Below the pieces are notes generated by a model. The model did no database searches, was not told the DNA's origin, and saw nothing but the letters and a program-made list of their open reading frames with translations. Below, in pieces: positions 36,401-47,297 of a stretch of DNA of 64,000 bases. The stretch covers positions 24,306,501-24,370,500 of the forward strand of contig NC_081413.1 in assembly GCF_030272615.1 (NCBI RefSeq), written 5' to 3'. Origin of the DNA: Cryptomeria japonica. Its lineage: Eukaryota; Streptophyta; Pinopsida; Cupressales; Cupressaceae. Position 1 is the first letter of the stretch. Every line of letters starts with the position of its first letter. Both the position numbers and the translations under genes were made by a program.

Positions 36401-37950
36401 CATGGTGTTCATGGCGATTAGGGTTTTGTGTTTGTTTTTTGTCTTAGTTGGCTAGTAAACCGAAGTTGTCGTGCATTGAAAATCTGAGTTGTCCTCTCTT
36501 TATTTGTCCATGTCAATGTCAAGTGTGGTCAAACAGTTGGTGAGACAATGAGACATGTTGAATGTTTCATCTCAAACTCGCAGATAAATTTCTCATTTAA
36601 CAATTTAAGTGGCGAGTTAGCGAGTGTTGGTTTGGGTTTAAATCGTGAGGTCTCTAGTTTTTTGAGTGTAAGCATTTTATGTTAGCGAGATGGAGATTGT
36701 TAATGAAATTTCTTTGGTTTTGAGGCCTCGAATTGGCTTGATGCCATGCATTATATCTGCGAGAGTTAGCGAGTAAGTCATTAATGGTCTGTGTGCCACT
36801 GCTCGCGCCTGTTTATGACAGTAATTACCATAAAACATCAATTTTTGTTGGTACTCGCTGGGTCGCTGTGGTCAAGAGATAAATAGTTTTGATATTTTAT
36901 GATTGTCGCTAGCTCACATGTCCTTTATCATCAAGTCAGTTTAAGTTTTGCGAGTACTGGAGATTTTAGTTGTTGCTACCTCGCAAGATGTTTTGCACTT
37001 GACCATTTTATGTTGCGAGGTTACGACTGGGTGTGATTTTATGCTATCACAAGGTCGTGAGGTGTTTGCAGTTAAGTCATTTTAATTTGCGATCATGTGA
37101 TGTGGTTTGTATCACAATTTAGTTGGTTTTGTCGCTTGCTCATAGGTTTTGAAGTTATTTAGCATTTTATGTTGCGATCTGGCGATAGGTAAGTTTTGGT
37201 CTGATTTTGTGGTCATCGCATGCTTGCGGGTTTGTAAGTCTTAAGTCAAAAAGTGTTGAGAGCATGAGATGGCAGTTAAGTGTCTTGTTGTTGCGGGATC
37301 GCAAGGGTTTAAGTCAAGTTAAGTTTTGAGTTGCGAGCTTGCGATGAAATAAGTTGTTCTTTTAGATTTGCAGTGGTCGTCAGCTCACAGGTAAAGAAAG
37401 AATATTTCAAATGTTGTTGCGAGGTTGCGACTGAAGGGCTCGATGAAGATCAACAGCCGTCGTGCACTCGTGAGATTCTTTGAGGATTCATAAAAGGGGT
37501 TGCGAGCTTGCGATTAAGAGGATTTGGTAGCATTGTCACTAACTTGTCGGTTACTTTCCAAATTGTTATAACCAGTTGGGAGTGTGCGATTAAAGATGGG
37601 AGTTGACACGTGGACTTGTTTGTCGGGTTCTATAAAAGTGTTGTGAGCATGTGATGGCGGTTAAGTGTCTTCTTCTCATGGGATCACAAGGGTTTAAGTC
37701 AAGTTAAGTTTTGAGTTGCAAGCTTGCGATGAAATAAGTTTTTGTTATATTTGCAGTGGTCACTAGCTCGCAGGTAAGGAAAGAATATTACAAATGTTGT
37801 TGCAAGGTTGCGACTGAAGGGCTTGATACAGATCAACGGAATGAATTCAAATTTTTCTTGAGTACTTCAACGTTGAATTAATGCCACAGTAGCTAGTTGA
37901 AGTTCATGCATATTGCAAGTGTGGCAATTAATGAGACTTGAGAGAAGTGA
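36400..37950 (+). repeat. GCGAG-rich repeat tract, candidate 5' LTR or leader of the following ORF
   Basis: Words such as GCGAGCTTGCGA, GAGTTAGCGAG and GCTCGCAGG recur at irregular spacing over 1.4 kb. The stretch 36609-36770 matches 43945-44095 on the other side of the ORF. A segment of about 200 bp is duplicated at 37253-37453 and 37639-37838. Such CpG-rich, self-similar text is unlike the rest of the window. The tract ends just before a primer-binding-site-like TGGCGCCCAA. LTR status is plausible but unproven, because the two flanks do not align end to end. Confidence 0.45.
37253..37838 (+). repeat. direct duplication of about 200 bp inside the GCGAG tract
   Basis: 37253-37453 and 37639-37838 share the order 'gagcatg...gtgtctt...caagggtttaagtcaagtt...gcgatgaaataagtt...ggttgcgactgaagggct', 386 bp apart. 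Confidence 0.7.
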
Positions 37951-37965
37951 TGGCGCCCAAATACC
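37951..37965 (+). other. possible primer binding site TGGCGCCCAA
   Basis: TGGCGCCC begins many retroelement primer sites (Lys- and Asp-type tRNAs). It lies 178 bp upstream of the ORF at 38129. Only the first eight to ten bases fit, so this is a weak call. Confidence 0.35.
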
Positions 37966-38128
37966 ATAAATTGCAGGATCGAGCCGAGATTTCAAAAATA
38001 ATTTCATAAATGCATTCGATCTTTGAGGTAATCCAGTGAATTGATCTCTGCAACAACATTGGAGAATTCAGAGTGTTGGGTGTGGGAAAATTTTAGAAAA
38101 TTGGTTAAGTTTTTCTCCTGCAGCTAAA

Positions 38129-41100
38129 ATGAGCAAGGCGATGAGTGGAACTGGAGGTTCCAAGCCCAAGGCCACAACAAGTGGAGGACCTGGAGGTTCC
38201 AACCCCAAGGCCACTAAGGAAAAGACGGTTGAGAAATGCAAAGAAGAATTTGTAGATTTGATGCCAAGGACTTCCATTGCTTTGAATACAAATGATTTGG
38301 CATGGAAATATTTATGGAGCCAATGCAGAAACCTGACCACGCTTCATATGACTGGTTCTGCTCTGTTTCATTATTTCTGGAATAATAGGGTTAAGGGTAT
38401 CCCGATGTCAAACCCTTGGGATTTAAATATGGCAAATTTAATTGTGCTAGATGTGTATGTTGATGTGGACTTGATCAAAGAGTTGGCCAAATGCTATTGC
38501 CCAGTATCTAGGGTAATCAGAAGATAGAACTAGTCTGCCCTAGTTTCAATTAACATAGATAGCTTTGTTGAATCTTTCCAGATTACTAGTGCTACATGTA
38601 CAGATATAGATTTGGAGTGGATTGTAGAGGATTATGACAAATACAAAGGTGTTGTCAAGAAACATGCAATGCCCAGATACATGCCTAGGTTGAATAGGAA
38701 ATCGGTTATAATTCCAGATAGTATCCAACCACCATTTGACACCACACCTTTCCACCATTATATGCATTATACAATCTATGGATTATGTAGAGTGTTGGGT
38801 TTTGATGGAGATTCAACAATGTCAGATGAATTACTGATGATGGCTATGGACATTCAACACCCAGATGTTAACAAAGATTACGATTATGTGGGCTATGTGG
38901 TTGAACACATTCATAATGCTCTAGTTGAAATTCAGAGTGGTGCACCCAACCCTACATTCAAGCATTATTCATTGCTGATGCATTTAATCTTGCTCTATAA
39001 TGTTGAGTTCATGGATAAAGAATTAGAGCTTTTCAGAGAAGAATTGGGTGTCTTAATGCCAATACAAAGATGGACCCAAGTTTGGGACAGTAGTTCTCCC
39101 CATTCTTCTTTCCTTTTCTTTGAAAATTGGATTGTTTTTCCAATTATGGAAATGCTAGGAATACATAGGGAAAGATTGTCAATTAATGTTAGGAGAGTTT
39201 TGAGACCTTACCAGTATGTTCCAAACTGGTCTATTTCACATAATTGGGGGGTCTTTTTCTTTTTTGATAACTTTACTGTGATCAGAGTCTATGGGTGTCC
39301 TCAGCCTCCCCATATTTTACCAAACATTGTTCCAATTAGGATTGCTTTTATGGATTTTATTTGGCAATTGACCCTAGTTGAAAAAGAATACCTTGAGAAA
39401 CACATGAAGGGTTCTCTTCCTCGTAGGCTTTGGGTTGCATCTGATTTTACCATTGGTAGGAGTTCCTTTGATGAAGTAAAAAATTTCCTTAAACAGTATA
39501 GGTTGGTTAATGCTATGTCTAGATTCTGTGATCCTGAACAATTTATAAAACGTGCACTGCCAAAAATGACACCTTGGGCCACAATAAAGGACCACGAACC
39601 ATTGGATGATGAAGATGTGGTTATAAATTTGTTGAGAAAAGAGGAAGTACAAGAAAGAAGAAGAAAATGGAAAAATTTGATGAGATTTGAAGCCAAATTG
39701 AAGGTTGTTTACCCTAGTTTCTCAGGTTTTTGCCTTGATAACCCGTATTTGGAGAGGATTAAAAGAATGCTGAGTTTATATGAAACTCTGATGGAACAAA
39801 TGCCTCAAATTCTAGAAGTGGCTACTCAACAGCAAGACCCCCAAGATGGACATTCTTCACATGGAAAGAGGCCTCTTAGTGTGTATGCTGATGATGTAGA
39901 GAGTGGGGATGAAGTCGAATCTATCTGAGTGCCATCTGCAAAGAAACAAAAAACCAAAGAGGTCGGTACAATTGTGAGGAGAGACCCTGTTAGAGCAATT
40001 GTTATAGAACAAGGATAATACTTTCATCAAATAAGGACACATCTCAGAGAAGCAGGGCAAAATGAAGAACATGGAGAAACAAACGAAGCCCTTGCTCAAG
40101 GATTTGATGAGCGTGTGATGTTGTCAAATGAGTTCATGAAATATGATGACTTTATTAAGTCAAATGAATTTAAATTTTTTTTGACAAGGTTGAAACAAAA
40201 TCAATTAAGACAAAATCTGATCATAGAGGAAGGAAATGTAGAAAAGAAAGAGGAGACCATCAAGGCACTGGAAGAATATGATCCTGACAGGGAGCAAATA
40301 TCTGTGGAACAGACAAGACAATTGATTAAGAGTACTCGTATGATTATGATGCCTAAATGGGATATCCTGTCTATTTTTATTATTGATCAGATTGGGAAGA
40401 AAGAGGACCCAATGTTTAAAACTGAATTTGAAATTGGAGATGTAATCAGAGGATCAAGATTTAATCCTAAATCAAAGACACTTACTGCTTGGTCTTTGGC
40501 CCCTTCCACTCAAAAGCCCCACCTTCTAAATATCCAAGTAGAAAAGAAAGCTGACAGAATGATCTGGAATTTGCAGAACACAACTGACATAGAGATTGCC
40601 TCATTTTTGACTCAAGTTTCTTTCATGAATTTATAAAAAACAGAGGATTTGTCAAGAAGATACACAGAAACATATAGCCAATTGATTGCATTATCTAAAA
40701 AATATGAAGAGACACTGATGAAGAAGGGTGCTCTGGAGGAAGAGTTAGTGGAGTTGAAAGAAAAAATTGCAAATGAGCCCCCTCCAATACAGATTACAGA
40801 ACAAGTACAAGAAATACCAGCTGATGTGATAACAAAAATGGAGGAATACACGAAGAAAATTGAAAATCTTGAAAAGGAACAAAATGTCAAGGCTATCTCT
40901 ATGATGTTAGGAATTCTAAAACACAGGATTAATGTATTGAAAGGAAAATTGATGGTAGTGCACGATTTTCACATTTTTTTGAAAGAGGCAAGTAAAACAT
41001 CCTCTGAGGTTGTCTCTTTTCTTGGACCTTTGTTCAATGTTTGGTTAGGAAGAAGAAGATTAATGGATAAGCTAGATACTGCAATGATGTATAGTGATGA

Positions 41101-41581
41101 GTTGCCTCCCAAGATCAGTGACACTAGAGACATGGTGGAGGTAATGAATGCAGTTTATGCATTTTTCATAGGGAAGGATGTGCTTATAAATGAAAAATTA
41201 CATATTTTTGGGGAAGGTTATAGTAAATTGGTGCCTTCAATTTATGCTAGTAATGGAGATTTGAAATCAGTTTCTGATTAGACTAGTGAATTTGGTTTGA
41301 TTCTAGAGCAAGAAGAAATAATCAAGCATATAGATGAATAGGTTGATGCTGATTTCCTTAACGGTATGCATGATTCACTGTTCAAGGTTGAGGTTGACCA
41401 TGAAAAGTTTATTGTTGAGGCCAAGGCAGCTACAGATGCCAGATGGATAGATTCAGTTGCAAAGTTGGAAGAGGTAAAGGCATTCAGTTGGCCAACAGAC
41501 AAAGAGGTGGATAGGTGGCAAGCCATGCTTAATCAAAAGAAGAAATGTCAGGTTGAGGTTGCTACCCAAGATTCCTCATAG
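38129..41581 (+). pseudogene. 1151-codon unknown ORF, single frame with seven in-frame stops
   Basis: All segments from 38129 to the TAG at 41579 lie in one frame, with no frameshift in 3453 bases. Internal stops occur near 38525, 38531, 39926, 40016, 40634, 41279 and 41339. The N-terminus has a duplicated Gly/Lys-rich unit (GGSKPKAT, GGSNPKAT). Residues about 40-550 are globular, with hydrophobic/aromatic blocks (SLLMHLILLYNVEF, RRLWVASDFTIG), and loosely resemble plant-mobile-domain/plant transposon proteins. Residues about 590-700 are acidic. Residues 840-930 form a clear coiled coil (LKEKI, EEYTKKIENLEKEQ), and a helical tail follows. I recognise no enzyme motif. It lies between GCGAG-rich tracts and is probably the coding region of a non-autonomous element. 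Confidence 0.6.
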
Positions 41582-43780
41582 TAATTCTAAGCTTGTTGAA
41601 TCCTTATCTTATAAAAGGATTCCAAGATTGATTTGAGAGGGATGGCCACTTTTTCTTTTTGGATCAGTAGAGAGGGATGGCCAGTTGGCCACTTTTATTG
41701 TTGTTGAAAACTCTTATATAGTTATAATAGTTCAACTATTCAAGAATTTGATAAGTGCATAGCTGAATCACATTTTGAATTTACTTTCTGATATCATTAT
41801 GAATATAATATCAATATCATTTGTAGTTTTAGATCTCCACATAATTGTCTTTGTGTTGAATTTATGTTTTCATTGTGAATTGAATGGTCAAGGGTTTTTC
41901 AGTTTACGTATGAATCTGGGTTGTGTATGTAATGGCATATTCATTCCTATTTATCTGCAAATGAATCTTATTGAATTTTATTATCAGGTTGGCTTTGAAT
42001 TGTAAGTGACTCTATGCCCTAGGATAAGGCACTGGTCTATTGTCTTGATGTTGACTTGGTGAAGTGACCTTCCAATTATAATAGTTGATTTATCGTGGGT
42101 GAATATGTTTTCGTGTTTGCCTTTGATTATGAAATTGTGATTTGTCTATAACATCTATCATGGAATTGGATCCTCAAAAGATATTCCCTTTAATTGAGTT
42201 GCATGCATGTTTTACTAATTATGTTGTCTTCCTATCTATTGTGGTATTTGATACTTTCATTCTTAATACTCTTATGATTTTATATGCTATGGATGTTTAT
42301 GTAATATATATGGAGGTGTTCTATGACTATCATGTACATGTTTTCCCTCCTCCATAAAGTTGGCAGTTACTCATACCTATAATCCGCCCACCAATTACAA
42401 TGAGGTGAATCCTTAATATGATTCCAGACTAATAAAAAAGTTGCATTACTGGGCATAATAGGAAGCATTAAATGAAAAATTACATACACCATAACAATGC
42501 AACAAATGAAAAAAGTTAAAACTCATGATTCTGATCATTTGAAAGAGATAGAATTATACCTTGTAACACTAGAGAGAAATAGATCAGAATTTAACTTCTA
42601 TTGAATAAAATAACTACTTTTATCGATCGTCACAAAATAAATTTCTATATAACTCCTTCAAGAACCTACACAAAGCTTGACACTAAATGCTTTCCATTTT
42701 CTCTGTAAATGACTATACAACTTTCTCCCTTCACCTAGAGTCTAGAATCACTACTGGAACCAGAAAAGGAACCCCAATGACTATACAACTTGCAAAACTA
42801 CTTGAGCCATGCCATTATCACTCCGATGCCTTAAAATGGAATGTGAGATGTTATGTTCTGTCGAACAGATCATTTCCAAATATAGGAGGAAGCCTTCATG
42901 CCCAAGAACAGAGAAAATGGAAAGATGAGCTTGAGGCTTCATGCCCAGGATCAGGGAAAGTGGAAACAAGAGCTTTAGGGTAAACGTAATATGTTGGGGA
43001 GGGGTCGGAGCTTCCATGTCATCACAAAGATGACTAGATGCCACTCCCCACCCAAACAAATCCTTCTTTCATTCCTTTGCGGGCTCCTTCTTCAAACCCC
43101 CTACCATCCTGTGGCAGAGTAGAAGCAGAGGATGTGCCATGTGTGGCCTTTCTTTATAAGAAAAGGCTTTGACACCCCCTCTAGCAATACTTCTCACTTT
43201 CACAAACCCCATGACAATAAACAAACTCACACAAGAGAAAACAAAAAAGCACCCATCCAGTATCACAAAGCACACAACAACTCCATGCATGATCCTGCTC
43301 AAACATCATCTTCCTTTCTAAGGAAAAAACCACTCTTAGAAAATGAAAAAGGTTTCTTTTCTCTTCTACCAATTAAGTCACCACTCTATTGTATTTATAA
43401 TTTTTTAACAATTCATCTGGTGATAATCATTCACGTGAAAAATCATCATTTTGGTGCTTTTCAACATGACTCTAGACTCTAGAAGTCATGCCTATCAAAT
43501 CGACTACATCCTACTAAGGCTCATCTTATGTGAACGATTTTGTTATGATTTTATTCCTCCTTGATTGTATAAATTCTGCTTTAGAATCCCTAACAACAAG
43601 CAACCTCTAATTTCTCAAAGAAACCTCTGATCTCCCATCTCTAACTCAGAAGCTATCCAATCCTTTTATGCCTTTGAAACCGTCGTCCTCGCTTGTCTAA
43701 TCAACCTCGACTCAGGAGAAACCTTCAAACTAGTCCCTCAGGAGTGCGTCGACATCCAGGCCTTATAAATTCCTCATACA
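41582..43780. other. unassigned region between the 1151-codon ORF and the right GCGAG tract
   Basis: AT-rich and mostly featureless. A 43-bp duplication (AGCCTTCATGCCC... and AGGCTTCATGCCC...) starts at 42891 and 42934. At 43624-43767 the plus strand has a short open stretch reading like protein (AIQSFYAFETVVLACLINLD), without a start codon or recognisable family. No polypurine tract could be placed with confidence. Confidence 0.35.
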
Positions 43781-44410
43781 TATTAGCTTGCCACCACAGT
43801 TGTCGCTACCTCTCATGTTTGTTTAATGTTAGCATGTTTAGGTCATGAGCTAGCGACAAGATAGTTTGTGGTTAAGTTTTATGGGTATCACCAGCTCGCG
43901 AGGTAAAATGTATGAAGACATGATCAAGCCGCGAGCTGGCGACAAGCTGGTTTGGGTTTACATCATGAGGTCTCTAGCTTTTTGGGTGTTAGAATTTTAT
44001 TTTACTAAGCTGGAGATTGTTAATGAAATTGCTTTGGTCACGAGGTCTCGAGTTGGTTTGATGTCATACACTATAGCCGCGAGAGTTAGCGAGTAACTCA
44101 TTTCATACAGTTGTTGCTAGCTCTCATGTTTGTTTAATGTTAGCATTTTTAGGTCGCGAGCTAGCAAATAGACAATTTGTGGTTAAGTTTTATGGTTATC
44201 ACCAGCTCATGAAGTTAAATGTCTGAAGACCTGATCAAGCCGCGAGCTTGCGAGTGAAGTGCTAGCGGTTAAGAGATAAATAGTTTTATGTTGGCGAGTA
44301 CGCGAGTACCCGAGATAGAGTCATAAGGGCTTGTCACTAGGTCGCAAGATTTTCTAATGGGCAGTCTTTTAGGCAGAGAGTTGACCACTGTGTGCCACAT
44401 GTTTTAATGA
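43780..44410 (+). repeat. right GCGAG-rich tract with 308-bp tandem unit
   Basis: Text starting TTGTCGCTACCTCTCATG near 43800 recurs near 44108 (spacing 308) for about 150 bp. The part around 43945-44095 matches 36609-36770. Words GCGAGCTGGCGAC and CCGCGAG recur. It is a candidate 3' LTR or an independent copy of the left tract. Confidence 0.5.
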
Positions 44411-44419
44411 CTTGATGAG

Positions 44420-44610
44420 GACTGCTGAGGTGCCAATATATTTTTTTAACTTTTTGGAAAAAGGTTGAAATCGCCAATATTTTTTTTTTATGGTTTGAAA
44501 ATAGATTGAAATCGCCAATATTTTTATTTTTATGGTTTGAAAATAGGATGAAATCGCCAATATTTTTTTTTAATGGTTTGAAAATATGTTGAAATCACCA
44601 ATGCAAACAT
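44420..44610 (+). repeat. 41-bp minisatellite, about four copies
   Basis: GAAATCGCCAATATTTTT-type units start at 44467, 44508, 44550 and 44591 (periods 41, 42, 41), followed by TATGGTTTGAAAATA. The CGCCAAT word is shared with the tract at 32394-33186. Confidence 0.8.
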
Positions 44611-44720
44611 TTTTTTGGTTTTAAAAACATTACAATTTGGCCATGCAAATATTTTTTTGGTTACACCTTGTCCGAGGGGGGGATTTCTTAAAGTTTTCCT
44701 TGCTTATTATCCACAATATT

Positions 44721-44951
44721 GAGCCTAATAGAAAGGAGGGTTAAGTTTCTCAAATCTACTTTGCTTAAAGAAAATTATTTGTATGAATGCAATAGTAGAG
44801 ACACTATGTGTTTGATCTCAAATATTATAATGATTCTATTACAATCCACATATGTCTTGTATTGGTTTTGAGTCTATTAGATAATATTCTTACATGATTT
44901 TAGAATGTATTGGCTTTGTTTGATCACATCACTTCCTTATAGTACCTTATT
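44721..44951 (+). repeat. direct repeat D, right copy
   Basis: Partner of 32163-32393. It continues without a break into the composite segment at 44938. Confidence 0.65.
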
Positions 44952-45182
44952 ATGCACTAGATTGAGGATAATGAAGCATTAAGCTTCATACCCATAGAAA
45001 TCCATTAATGACATCATCTTGATAAAGGTGTTGGTTGATGCTCTAATAGTAATCTTCCACGTAGATCCACTTGATCGAAATATTTTATTAATTAGCAATG
45101 TAGTGTCTCAAAAAAACTTCCACCCATTTCTTCATAATCTTAGTCTAGTCATTTATTTATAGATGCTAGAAAGTGTTTAGGC

Positions 45183-45480
45183 TTATTTGAGCTCCCACCA
45201 AATGGAAGATGCTTTGCCAAAAAAAATCATGAAGCTATTGTATCTATCATTCATGATGCTCTTGGGTAATCCATGGAGTTTCATCACTTCCCTAAAGAAT
45301 AAATCAACCACTTGTGGCAATTTAAAATCTAAAGACATGGAAAATAAATATGCATACTTTGTAACTAGCCTATCCATAACAACATATATACATTCCCTAC
45401 CTTATAATTTATGGAGTCCCTTGATTAAACCTATTGAGACACACTCATTTTTTTCTCTAGGAAGCATAAGGGTTATTTTA
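45183..45480 (-). pseudogene. Ty3/gypsy integrase core fragment, copy 1
   Basis: On the minus strand, SIGLIKGLHKL, then ECIYVVMDRLVTKYAYL, then LFFREVMKLHGLPKSI match the gypsy integrase core around its first and second catalytic Asp. The first Asp (normally SxDFI) is Gly here. A stop lies between the two blocks, and the frame ends at 45183. No adjoining reverse transcriptase was found. A further minus-strand frame (45671-45931) has no recognisable domain. Confidence 0.7.
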
Positions 45481-46389
45481 GAATTGTGAGTTATTTATAT
45501 TAACAATTTTATACTTTATTTGACACTTTCTTTAGTTGGTTTTAAGAACAATTATACTCTATGCTAATCTAGAAACTTAATGATGATCGTATACTTAAAA
45601 AAAAATTCAAATATTGAATTTTAGAATAGGTCCTATATTAATGGACCCAATGCTTGGTTCTATATTTTAGTTACCCATATTTAGGTGTACCTAAGCACCT
45701 AGTTGGTCCCACTTGAATGGGCTGAAATTCGGGTGTTGCAAATATTGGCCTTTGTTTGTGGTAATCTTCTCTCACTTTTTCGATTTGATGGTTATCTATC
45801 AACTTACACATAAAATAACCTTTGCAATCCATATATAAAGAGAATATTTTATCCTTCATAAAAGCTAGAAGATAATCACACAAGGAATTAGCAATCAAAA
45901 TATAGAGCAACAAACTATGAGCACTTTTCATTTAAAATATCAACATAGTGAAGCTACACTTAAGTATGGATTTATGTTTCTTCTTTATTGATTTCATTAT
46001 GCTATAAACTAATATGTTTATAATATTGAAAGGGAACATTATATCAAGCCTTTATGTTGAACTCCTTAAGAGGATTTTACACCTAACTTAATGTTGTCAT
46101 TTTATCAATTATCATTTATTTAGCCTTTTTCCTTATGAGGGAACACACTCTCCTTTATCATTGCTATTGTGTTGATTGGAACACAAAAATGAGGTTTTAA
46201 TCAGGCAAGCCATTGTGGTGATTGGGGCACAAACATTTTTCCTATTATTTGTGGTTGTTGGTTCAAATTTGACTGTGAAGAGCAATACAAAGGGAAAGCA
46301 AATATTAGCCAAAATTTATAGATTTTGGATGGATTAAAAAATCAAGACTCAAGTGCTCAAAAAATATTGTCCTTCCAACACACTAACTT

Positions 46390-47061
46390 TAAGTAAGGAC
46401 TGGGGAGTGTGGAAAGAACGAAATAACAGTATTGAGGAACAAGGAGGATCCGGAGAATGTGGTGTTTGGAAATTTTTTCAGATTAATCATGGAGAATATG
46501 AACAACATACCTTCTAATGAGAGTAAAACAGAGATAGTTGTTTGTTCCCAATATGATCTTAATATGGCAAGAGATTCACATTTAAAAGGGGATATTACAA
46601 AGGCAACTAGACAACTGAAAAATGATCGTGAAGGTGTTCCTTGGACCCATCCTCCTAGGGGATGGATAAAAGCTAATTTTGATGGGGTGACCAAGGGTAA
46701 CCCGGGGCCAACTGGGAGTAAGGGGGGGGTGTTAAGAGATCACTATGGAAACTTTATTTCAACAGTGCCACTCCCCTTGGGCTCTCAGTCCAATCACTTA
46801 GCCGAAGCCATAGAAGCCCTCCAGGTCATTGACCTCGCTAGCAAATTGAATATTAAAAATCTATGGATTGAGGGGGAATCAAAAAATATTATTGAATGCC
46901 TTTTAGGTAAGTCCTTCCCCTCATGGACCATAAAAAATTGGATCGATGAAGCTAAATCCCTCATTGGCAACTTTGAGAATGTAAGAATCTCATACATGTT
47001 TAGGGAAGCAAACGTGGTCACTGATTATTTTTCCAACGAAAGAGTAAAGAACTTTGGATGA
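46390..47061 (+). pseudogene. LINE RNase H domain, copy 1 (5'-truncated ORF2)
   Basis: The open frame from 46432 to the TGA at 47059 is preceded by VWKERNN-like text typical of the end of plant LINE ORF2. RNase H motifs in order: WIKANFDGVTKGNPG (first Asp), NHLAEAIEALQ (Glu), LWIEGESKNI (Glu where the third catalytic Asp is expected), and REANVVTDYF (last Asp). No reverse transcriptase lies upstream, so the LINE is truncated. RNase H normally removes RNA from the hybrid during reverse transcription. The Asp-to-Glu change suggests loss of activity. Confidence 0.8.
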
Positions 47062-47297
47062 CAGACATGGAAATCCTACAAGGATCTAGAAGCGGGGGTG
47101 AAATCCTTAATTAGATATGATGTTATTTATGGAAAAGTTGCCATTTCGAAAAATGATTAAGAGGATGAGTGCAAGGTACTTTTTCATTCAATACTTTGTT
47201 GGTGCCATTATTATCCCTTCTATCCATGTGAAATGTCATGTATTGTGGGTTCCTAGGCTTTGTTGTAAATTTGTTGCCAAGATTATCTGCTCTACAA

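Noticed and set aside
39301-39696. 131-codon minus-strand frame
   Set aside because: It is antisense to the 1151-codon plus-strand frame, which is far longer and has coherent domains.
32163-44951. The 230-bp direct repeats as LTRs of one 12.7-kb element
   Set aside because: They lack TG...CA ends and an adjacent PBS or PPT, and the right copy continues into segment C; kept only as a flanking-repeat observation.
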